Assembly: GCA_028697565.1 (NCBI GenBank) | Contig: JAQVEU010000019.1 | Coordinates: forward strand, 1 to 10,156 | Length of the DNA stretch: 10,156 bases | Direction: 5' to 3' | Source of the DNA: Candidatus Ratteibacteria bacterium | GTDB lineage: Bacteria > Ratteibacteria > UBA8468 > B48-G9 > JAFGKM01 | Part shown: positions 1 to 4,515 of the stretch, in pieces | How the letters are laid out: each line of letters opens with the position of its first letter | Numbering within the stretch: position 1 is the first letter of the stretch | The notes under the pieces: model-generated | Seen by the model: the letters and a program-made list of their open reading frames with translations, nothing else | Databases searched by the model: none | Told to the model about the DNA's origin: nothing | Program-made: the position numbers and the translations under genes

Positions 1-66
1 TTACGCACGGCCTACAGATGCATTCAGGGCGCTGGGAACTATTTTCGGAAGGGATATAATGACTGA
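1..66 (+). CDS. C-terminal end of an unrecognised upstream gene (partial)
   Basis: Frame 1 is open from the window edge to a TGA at 64-66 and encodes 21 residues ending in FRKGYND. It overlaps the start of the following gene by 8 bp (ATGACTGA), as expected for translationally coupled genes in one operon. Only the tail is present, so no family can be assigned. Partners of GH20 enzymes are often sugar kinases or transporters, but that is context only. The frame is short and could be open by chance; the tight overlap with a well-supported start is the main argument that it is real. Confidence 0.45.
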   Translation, partial: LRTAYRCIQGAGNYFRKGYND

Positions 67-1705
67 CTATACAGAGACAACAAACTTCAAGATGTTAGGT
101 ATTATGCTTGAGGCATCAAGAAATGGGGTGCTGACCGTAGAGAATATAAAGTGTCTCCTGAGAAGGTTCGCCCTTATGGGAATTAATATGGTAATGCTTT
201 ATACAGAGGACACCTACGAGGTTGAAGGAGAGGTATTCTTTGGATATTTAAGGGGCAGATATACCAAGTCAGAACTGAAAGAGGTGGATGGATATGCGGA
301 GAAGTTTGGTATAGAGATGGCACCCTGTATACAGACACTTGGGCATCTACAACAGATATTACAGTGGCCTGTTTATAAAAAAGTAGCAGATACAAACGAC
401 ATACTTCTGGTGGGTGAAGAAGAGACATATAAACTTCTTGAAAAGATGATATCTTCTGCCAGTAGTCCCTACCGTTCGAAGAGGATACATATCGGGATGG
501 ATGAGGCACATGGGCTTGGAACAGGACAATATAGACAACTCCATGGTGAAAGGAATTCATTTGATATTATGAATGAACACCTTGCACGTGTAGTGGATAT
601 ATGTGAGGGACTTGGCTTAAGACCTATGATATGGGATGATATGTACTTCCGACTTGGCTCAAAGGAACATAACTACTATGACCTTGATGTCCAGATTCCA
701 GAAGGTGTGGTAAAGAATATCCCTGAAGATGTGGACTTTGTCTACTGGGACTACTACCATACTGACTATGAGTTTTATTCAAATTTCATTGATATTCACA
801 GGAATATCCTGAAGAAAGAGCCAATAGTCGCACCTGGTGCATGGAACTGGAACAGGTTCTGGGCTGATATGCCGTATGCATATCTTACCATTGAGCCGTG
901 TATGAAGTGCTGTAAAGATAAGGGAATCAAGGAGGCACTTTTGACCACATGGGGAGATGATGGGATGGAAAATGATATATACTCTATTCTGCCCGCTGTA
1001 CAGTTTTTTACTGAGATAGCATACACAGGTAGGGCAGACCGGAAATCCCTAAGAGAGAGATTTAGGGGTATCTGCGGTACAGAGATAGAAGGTTATGAGA
1101 TAGGTAGTCGTCTGGATACCATCCCATTTGAGAAAGAGAAAGGTAAGGTTGATGAAAAATCTGCTAATTGTAATCCATCCAAGTTTCTCCTGTGGGATGA
1201 CCCGCTGATAGGACTCTGTGAACCATTGTTAGAAGTGCAGGGATTAGGAAAGAGGTACGGGCAACTGGCACGGGACTTGCAAAAAAGAATAGGTGAAGAT
1301 ACCCTCTCAAAAAGATTGTTATTCCCTTATCAGATAAGTAAGGTGCTTTCAATAAAGTGTGACATCCGTAAGGAACTTGTGGCTGCATATCAAAAGAGGG
1401 ATAGAAAGAAACTGGAAAAACTACTACTGGAAGAGGTAAGACCACTTGTCAAGGAGACACGCAAACTATGGACTATTCACAGGGATATGTGGCTGAATAC
1501 ATATAAACCATTCGGCCTTGAGGTAATAGAGATAAGGTATGGAGGACTTATTGCCCGTCTTGAGAGTTTAGAAGACCGCCTTGAAAGATATATAAAAGGA
1601 GAGATTAAAAGCATTCCTGAATTTGAAACAAAACTTCTGAAGTTTCAGGAATGGAAGAGTGTTGGGTCTTACAGGAGGATTGCTACACCAAGTGCTATTT
1701 TTTAA
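59..1705 (+). CDS. GH20-type beta-N-acetylhexosaminidase, cytoplasmic
   Basis: This is a 548-residue protein with a glycoside hydrolase family 20 catalytic barrel. The motif HIGMDEAHG (residues 144-152) matches the family H-x-G-x-D-E signature, with D148-E149 as the expected pair: the Asp orients the substrate N-acetyl group and the Glu is the general acid. Trp-rich barrel strands follow (IWDD about 191, VYWDYYH about 228, APGAWNW about 258, TTWGDDG about 296), as in the sugar-binding pocket of this family. Residues from about 350 form a helical tail containing YKPFGLEVIEIRYGG, resembling the C-terminal domain of GH20C-like enzymes. There is no signal peptide, so it probably removes terminal GlcNAc or GalNAc from imported oligosaccharides or recycled cell-wall fragments in the cytoplasm. 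The ATG at 59 has a GGAAGGG Shine-Dalgarno site just upstream and overlaps the preceding gene. Family is fairly secure; the exact sugar specificity is not. Confidence 0.78.
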   Translation: MTDYTETTNFKMLGIMLEASRNGVLTVENIKCLLRRFALMGINMVMLYTEDTYEVEGEVFFGYLRGRYTKSELKEVDGYAEKFGIEMAPCIQTLGHLQQILQWPVYKKVADTNDILLVGEEETYKLLEKMISSASSPYRSKRIHIGMDEAHGLGTGQYRQLHGERNSFDIMNEHLARVVDICEGLGLRPMIWDDMYFRLGSKEHNYYDLDVQIPEGVVKNIPEDVDFVYWDYYHTDYEFYSNFIDIHRNILKKEPIVAPGAWNWNRFWADMPYAYLTIEPCMKCCKDKGIKEALLTTWGDDGMENDIYSILPAVQFFTEIAYTGRADRKSLRERFRGICGTEIEGYEIGSRLDTIPFEKEKGKVDEKSANCNPSKFLLWDDPLIGLCEPLLEVQGLGKRYGQLARDLQKRIGEDTLSKRLLFPYQISKVLSIKCDIRKELVAAYQKRDRKKLEKLLLEEVRPLVKETRKLWTIHRDMWLNTYKPFGLEVIEIRYGGLIARLESLEDRLERYIKGEIKSIPEFETKLLKFQEWKSVGSYRRIATPSAIF

Positions 1706-1715
1706 GAATTTGATA

Positions 1716-1724
1716 TGTTATAAT
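1716..1724 (+). promoter_or_regulatory. possible extended -10 promoter element
   Basis: TGTTATAAT matches the extended -10 consensus TGnTATAAT exactly. It lies just after the hexosaminidase stop and would drive transcription into the palindrome-rich gap. The -35 position (about 1696-1701) is poor, so support rests on the -10 alone. No ORF follows closely, so any product would be noncoding or a long leader to the toxin-antitoxin genes. In AT-rich DNA this could be chance. Confidence 0.25.
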
Positions 1725-1788
1725 TTAGGGTGTTTGCAAAACAAAAATGTTGAAGACATATCTGAAAAGAATTTTTGAAGTTATTAAA

Positions 1789-1836
1789 AATCCACCCCAA
1801 CCTTCCTTTACAAAAGGGGGGGTATAAGAGGGGATT
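1789..1836. repeat. palindromic intergenic repeat, copy 1 (imperfect)
   Basis: The lead-in AATCCACCCCAACC (1789-1802) is identical to the one at 1921-1934 and similar to 2087-2099. It runs into a hairpin: CCTTCCTTT at 1801-1809 pairs with AAAGGGGGG at 1813-1821, using two G-T wobbles and a short loop. An outer pair, AATCC (1789-1793) with GGATT (1832-1836), closes the element. This is the most decayed of three copies in the gap. It looks like a REP-type or small nonautonomous palindromic element; its role is unknown. Confidence 0.6.
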
Positions 1837-1873
1837 CTTTGAGGGATACCTCATCCAACTACGTTGCCTAAGA

Positions 1874-1903
1874 AGTAGCGAGTAGAGAGTAGCAAGTAGC
1901 GAG
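1874..1903. repeat. tandem heptamer repeat, 4 units of AGTAGNR
   Basis: Four consecutive 7-bp units are visible: AGTAGCG (1874), AGTAGAG (1881), AGTAGCA (1888) and AGTAGCG (1895), followed by AG. Variation is confined to the last two bases of the unit. It is a short heptameric tandem repeat of the kind that expands and contracts by slippage. It does not overlap a gene; I see no functional assignment. Confidence 0.75.
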
Positions 1904-1920
1904 AATGAAAGCAAAGATAA

Positions 1921-2007
1921 AATCCACCCCAACCCTCCTTTATAAAAGGAGGGGACAAGAACTCAATTCCTCCCCATATGAGGGGGGAGGATATAGGTAG
2001 GGGTGGA
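1921..2007. repeat. compound palindromic repeat, copy 2 (two hairpins inside an outer inverted repeat)
   Basis: TCCACCCC at 1923-1930 has its exact reverse complement GGGGTGGA at 2000-2007. Between these arms sit two hairpins. The first is a perfect 9-bp stem, CCCTCCTTT (1933-1941) with AAAGGAGGG (1945-1953), closed by an ATA loop. The second pairs CCTCCCC (1969-1975) with GGGGAGG (1984-1990), extended by T1968-A1991. The whole would fold as a cruciform or as a branched RNA with two arms. The lead-in and first hairpin are homologous to the copies at 1789 and 2087. No poly-T tract follows, so it is not a typical intrinsic terminator. Confidence 0.7.
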
Positions 2008-2029
2008 GAGTATAGGGAAAGTTTTCACC

Positions 2030-2081
2030 CTCCCCTTTATCCCCTCCCCTCATAGGGAGGGGAAAAAAGGAAAGAGGGGAG
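2030..2081. repeat. nested C/G-rich palindrome
   Basis: An inner perfect 8-bp stem, CCCCTCCC (2041-2048) with GGGAGGGG (2055-2062), has a 6-base CTCATA loop. It is enclosed by outer arms CTCCCC (2030-2035) with GGGGAG (2076-2081) and TTT (2036-2038) with AAA (2071-2073). It lies between repeat copies 2 and 3 but lacks their common lead-in, so it may be a second repeat family. Long C and G runs make it very strand-asymmetric. Confidence 0.65.
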
Positions 2082-2086
2082 AAGCA

Positions 2087-2120
2087 ATCCATCCTAACCT
2101 TCCTTTATCAAAGGAAGGAA
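2087..2120. repeat. palindromic intergenic repeat, copy 3
   Basis: The lead-in AATCCATCCTAACC precedes a perfect 9-bp stem, CCTTCCTTT (2098-2106) with AAAGGAAGG (2110-2118), loop ATC. Compared with copy 2 (CCCTCCTTT with AAAGGAGGG) the third stem base pair has changed from C-G to T-A on both sides, preserving pairing. This implies the hairpin form matters for function or for spread of the element. It lies about 50 bp upstream of the toxin-antitoxin promoter. Confidence 0.65.
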
Positions 2121-2171
2121 TAGGAATAAGCACCCCTCTCCCCTTTTCCTTTTTATTCCTTTTCTCATTAC

Positions 2172-2200
2172 TTGACAACTTCTGTATAGTAATGTATCAT
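2172..2200 (+). promoter_or_regulatory. sigma70-type promoter of the toxin-antitoxin module
   Basis: A perfect -35 TTGACA (2172-2177) is separated by the ideal 17 bp from TATCAT (2195-2200), a 5-of-6 match to the -10 consensus. Transcription would start near 2207 and give a leader of about 24 bases containing the GGAGGTGA ribosome site. TGTATA/C occurs three times around the -10 (2183, 2193, 2201) and could be an operator, since AbrB/MazE-type antitoxins usually repress their own promoter. The operator idea is inference. Confidence 0.7.
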
Positions 2201-2217
2201 TGTATATGGAAATTTAT

Positions 2218-2225
2218 GGAGGTGA
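2218..2225 (+). promoter_or_regulatory. ribosome binding site fixing the antitoxin start
   Basis: GGAGGTGA is nearly a full complement of the 16S rRNA tail and lies 5 bases before the ATG at 2231. It shows that translation starts at 2231, although the reading frame is open back to an ATG-like codon at 2003 through the palindromic repeats. The upstream part is not coding. Confidence 0.85.
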
Positions 2226-2230
2226 CTACT

Positions 2231-2461
2231 ATGCTCTGTAAGAAAACCTACAAAAATCAGATTACCCTACCAAAGAGCGTGATAGAAAAGTTTGAAGATG
2301 TAGAGTATTTTGATGTTGAGGCAGAAGAAGACAGGATTATCCTGCGGCCAGTAGAAATAAAACCTAAAGGTTCTCTCACCAGCATAAGGGAAAAAATTGC
2401 ATCAATGGGACTGACGGAAAAGGATATAGAAGACGCTATCTCCTGGGCAAGAAAAAAATGA
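2231..2461 (+). CDS. AbrB/MazE/SpoVT-fold antitoxin (VapB-type)
   Basis: This 76-residue protein has the swapped-hairpin AbrB DNA-binding fold: residues 5-40 contain KNQITLPKSVIEKF and a beta strand RIILRPV, matching the family pattern of a conserved G/N-Q-I-T-x-P-K followed by an acidic turn. The C-terminal half (about 45-76) is charged and helical and would wrap the toxin. It probably neutralises the PIN RNase encoded next and, with it, represses the promoter at 2172-2200. The stop codon overlaps the toxin start by 4 bp (ATGA), typical of a two-gene toxin-antitoxin operon. The start is set by the strong ribosome site at 2218-2225. Confidence 0.8.
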   Translation: MLCKKTYKNQITLPKSVIEKFEDVEYFDVEAEEDRIILRPVEIKPKGSLTSIREKIASMGLTEKDIEDAISWARKK

Positions 2462-2874
2462 TACCAGTAAGACCGAAAGTTGTAATAGACACCAATATTT
2501 TTATCTCTGCTATGATTTTCAAAGGAGAGGCAAACAGGTTGGTAACTCTATGGCAGAAAGGGATATTCCATCTTCTTATGTCTCGGGAAGTTCTAAATGA
2601 ATATATCAATGTCTTATCCTATCCAAAATTCAGGTTGACTGATAAAGAAATCACATATATCATACAAGTAGAACTTATTCCTTTTATCAGTCCTGTTATA
2701 GTGAAAACAAATCTTGTTGTTATAGATACCGACCCTTCGGATAACAAATTTCTTTCTCTTGCCTGTGATGGTAAAGCCGATTATATTGTTAGTGGAGACA
2801 AGCATCTTCTTACACTGGTAGAGTTTAAAAAAATAAAAATTGTTTCCCTGAAAGATTTTTTGATACTAATATAG
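2458..2874 (+). CDS. PIN-domain toxin, putative ribonuclease (VapC-like, COG1569-type)
   Basis: This 138-residue single-domain protein has the PIN nuclease acidic quartet in order: D11 in VVIDTNIF, E48 (or E44) in SREVLNEYINVL, D95 in DPSDNKFLSLA, and D114 in YIVSGDKHLL. These residues bind the metal used to cut RNA in the family; VapC relatives cut tRNA or rRNA, but the target here cannot be read from sequence. The length and the DTDPSDNKFL and SGDKHLL motifs fit the PIN group annotated as toxin component of AbrB-paired systems. Its ATG overlaps the antitoxin stop and has no good ribosome site of its own, so it is likely expressed by translational coupling, which keeps toxin below antitoxin. 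All four acidic positions are intact, so it is probably active. Confidence 0.82.
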   Translation: MIPVRPKVVIDTNIFISAMIFKGEANRLVTLWQKGIFHLLMSREVLNEYINVLSYPKFRLTDKEITYIIQVELIPFISPVIVKTNLVVIDTDPSDNKFLSLACDGKADYIVSGDKHLLTLVEFKKIKIVSLKDFLILI

Positions 2875-2958
2875 CACCAAAAATTTGACAGGGAAAGAGA
2901 AAAATACCTTATATTACTTCTGTAAATATCCCGTTAATCCTGTTTTTCCTCTTTCATT

Positions 2959-2982
2959 CCTCGCCCCATTTATGGGGAGAGG
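2959..2982. repeat. C/G-rich hairpin in the gap between convergent genes
   Basis: CCTC-G-CCCC (2959-2967) pairs with GGGG-A-GAGG (2974-2982) around an ATTTAT loop, with one mismatch. It lies between the stops of the PIN toxin (plus) and hypB (minus), where a shared terminator would be expected. Neither side has a run of T after the stem, so I call it a hairpin rather than a terminator. It resembles the palindromes at 2030-2081. Confidence 0.5.
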
Positions 2983-2988
2983 GGAGAT

Positions 2989-4125
2989 TTATTTACAGAG
3001 TTCAAGGGTAATCATCTGTGTAAGTTTCTGGACTGCCTTTTGAACAGCCGACGAGACATCTTCAGATAGGACTATCTTTTCTGGCTGGATTCCTATCACT
3101 ATACACCTTGCACCTGTTTCTATGTGAATATTGTTGAGAATCAGGGAAAGCGAAAAACTATGGGTAGATGTTGTAAGTTCCTGTATCTCTTCCGACTTCA
3201 TTACCTTTATATCACCTGCCTTACCTCCAAAGTCCACTGCATCTATCACAATCACTGTATCAGGTCTGAACTTTTCAATAACACCGACATAGTTTTCTAT
3301 TGAGTTGCCTGCATCAATGACCTTTACATCCTTTTTTTTTACTACCTTTGATAGTTTTTCAGCAACAAGTGAGCCAGCAGCATCATCTGCCTTTAGACGG
3401 TCTCCCATACCCACAACTACTATCCTTCCTGATGCCTCAAGGGATATTGTCTTCTGTTGCTTATTAGGTTGCTTAAAGATAATTTCAGAAAGTGTCTCTA
3501 TCCATTTAGAACACCCTTCACCTGTCTTTACAGAGAGAGGGAAGAGTTTACAGGAAGATACCTCGCCAAGATATTTTCTGAAAAGTTCCAGATGGAAGTC
3601 CGTATATGGCAATAAATCTATCTTATTGAGTATGCATATATCTGCTGTCTTGAACATCAGTGGATATTTTAGCGGCTTGTCTTCCCCCTCAGGCACACTT
3701 GATACAACCACATCTAATGATGTCCCGATATCAAATTCAGCAGGGCATACAAGATTACCCACATTTTCAATAAAGAGAATATCTATGTCTTTTAATGGAA
3801 GTGCCTCCATCCCCTTTTTTACCATAAAGGCGTCCAGGTGACAGGCCCCACCTGTGTTTATCTGAACCATAGGTATGTCAAACATTGCCAGCCGTTCAGC
3901 ATCGTAAATTCCTTTTATATCTCCCTCTATCACACCAGGAGAGAACCTTTCTTTCAACTTGTGTATTGTTTTTTCAAGCACAGATGTCTTGCCTGAGCCA
4001 GGTGAGCCCATAATGTTGACTGCAAATGTCCCTGTCCTTTTTAATAACAGGCGGTTTTCTTCTGCAGTTCTATCATTTTCCTCAAATAAACTTGCCCCTA
4101 CCTCTATTGTTTTTATTTTTTTCAT
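2989..4125 (-). CDS. hypB: HypB nickel-insertion GTPase fused to HycI-type hydrogenase maturation endopeptidase
   Basis: A single 378-residue frame holds two [NiFe]-hydrogenase maturation proteins. Residues 1-215 are HypB, the GTPase that passes nickel to the large subunit: P-loop GSPGSGKT (40-47), metal-site C95-H96 in GGACHLDA and C127 in ENVGNLVCP, and the guanine-specificity motif NKID (167-170). The N-terminal CxxCGC nickel motif and any His-rich stretch are absent. A linker (about 216-233) leads to a peptidase family M52 domain (234-378) with the expected metal ligands D248 in GDRLKADDAAG, D295 in VIDAVD, and H322 in STHSFSL. GNSIEN (273-278) resembles HycI rather than HyaD/HybD. That domain would cut the C-terminal tail of the large subunit after nickel insertion. 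The start overlaps the hypA stop by 4 bp. The frame has no interruption at the junction. Fusion of these two steps is unusual; an assembly error is unlikely because the linker is in frame. Confidence 0.9.
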   Translation of the reverse strand: MKKIKTIEVGASLFEENDRTAEENRLLLKRTGTFAVNIMGSPGSGKTSVLEKTIHKLKERFSPGVIEGDIKGIYDAERLAMFDIPMVQINTGGACHLDAFMVKKGMEALPLKDIDILFIENVGNLVCPAEFDIGTSLDVVVSSVPEGEDKPLKYPLMFKTADICILNKIDLLPYTDFHLELFRKYLGEVSSCKLFPLSVKTGEGCSKWIETLSEIIFKQPNKQQKTISLEASGRIVVVGMGDRLKADDAAGSLVAEKLSKVVKKKDVKVIDAGNSIENYVGVIEKFRPDTVIVIDAVDFGGKAGDIKVMKSEEIQELTTSTHSFSLSLILNNIHIETGARCIVIGIQPEKIVLSEDVSSAVQKAVQKLTQMITLELCK

Positions 4126-4385
4126 CTGTTTATCTCTATCTCTACATCATCAAGGATGAACTCTCTGGATGAAGGGTCATCACTCCGCCTGATATGAATT
4201 TTTGCATCTTTATAGACCGTCTGGTCTTTTGTAAGTGAGTGGAAGACAAAGTTTATATTCTCTTCATCTATACAACTTAAAGGATTGACGGTAAGGTTTA
4301 TCTTCAAAAACGAAGAGATGTTTCTTTCCTTTTGCAGTTTCTCAAGTATCTTCAACAGGTTCTGAACAACAGATAGCTCATGCAT
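4122..4385 (-). CDS. hypA: HypA hydrogenase nickel metallochaperone, lacking the zinc ribbon
   Basis: The start MHELSVVQNLL carries the invariant Met-His-Glu nickel-binding N-terminus of HypA, which requires this exact start codon. The alpha/beta nickel domain is otherwise recognisable: KINLTVNPLSCIDEENINFVFHSL (given here in outline, about 28-51) is the usual second half of the fold. HypA proteins are normally about 113 residues and contain two CxxC pairs forming a zinc site. This one is 87 residues and has only one cysteine (C38); the chain goes from IHIRR (63-67) through DDPSS to REFILDDVEIEI, the usual final strand. The zinc loop is thus cleanly missing rather than the gene being truncated. 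It overlaps hypB by 4 bp, so the pair is co-translated. It would hand nickel to HypB; whether it works without zinc is open. Confidence 0.88.
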   Translation of the reverse strand: MHELSVVQNLLKILEKLQKERNISSFLKINLTVNPLSCIDEENINFVFHSLTKDQTVYKDAKIHIRRSDDPSSREFILDDVEIEINR

Positions 4386-4396
4386 CCTTTATATTA

Positions 4397-4501
4397 CACA
4401 AAGTAAATTTACCCCTCACCTTACTCCTCTCCCGCAAGGGGTGAGAGAAATAATTTTTATGTTTCATTTTGACTGTTGAGTTATTACTTTTTTACTTTGT
4501 G
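4397..4501. repeat. 105-bp element bounded by 11-bp inverted repeats, with a REP-like palindrome inside
   Basis: CACAAAGTAAA (4397-4407) has its exact reverse complement TTTACTTTGTG at 4491-4501. Between the arms lies an imperfect C/G-rich stem around GCAA (CTCTCCC at about 4427-4433 with GGGGTGAGAG at 4438-4447) preceded by CCCCTCACC. The element fills most of the 130-bp gap between the last membrane-subunit gene and hypA. I see no clear target-site duplication at its edges. It could be a decayed MITE-like insertion or an RNA structure between two parts of the operon. No convincing terminator T-run or promoter is visible in it on the minus strand. Confidence 0.5.
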
Positions 4502-4515
4502 CCTACCTTATGGTT

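Noticed and set aside
1789..2120. CRISPR array
   Set aside because: Repeat units are palindromic, diverged, unevenly spaced and separated by other repeats, not by uniform spacers, and no cas gene is present.
2003..2230. Long N-terminal extension of the antitoxin frame, open from 2003
   Set aside because: This stretch is built of palindromic repeats, contains the -35/-10 promoter, and is followed by a strong ribosome site for the ATG at 2231. The encoded residues are Pro/Ser/Phe-rich repeat translation with no AbrB homology.
2885..2915. TTGACA with a downstream TATATT on the plus strand after the PIN gene
   Set aside because: Spacing is 19 bp and no plus-strand gene follows; it would run antisense into hypB. 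Probably chance in AT-rich DNA.
2959..2988. Bidirectional intrinsic terminator between the convergent genes
   Set aside because: The stem is good but neither strand has a T-run after it, so it is listed only as a hairpin.
3305..3841. 178-residue plus-strand ORF antisense to hypB
   Set aside because: It lies wholly inside the well-supported HypB-protease gene and its Ser/Thr-rich sequence has no recognisable motif; it is a shadow of the coding frame.
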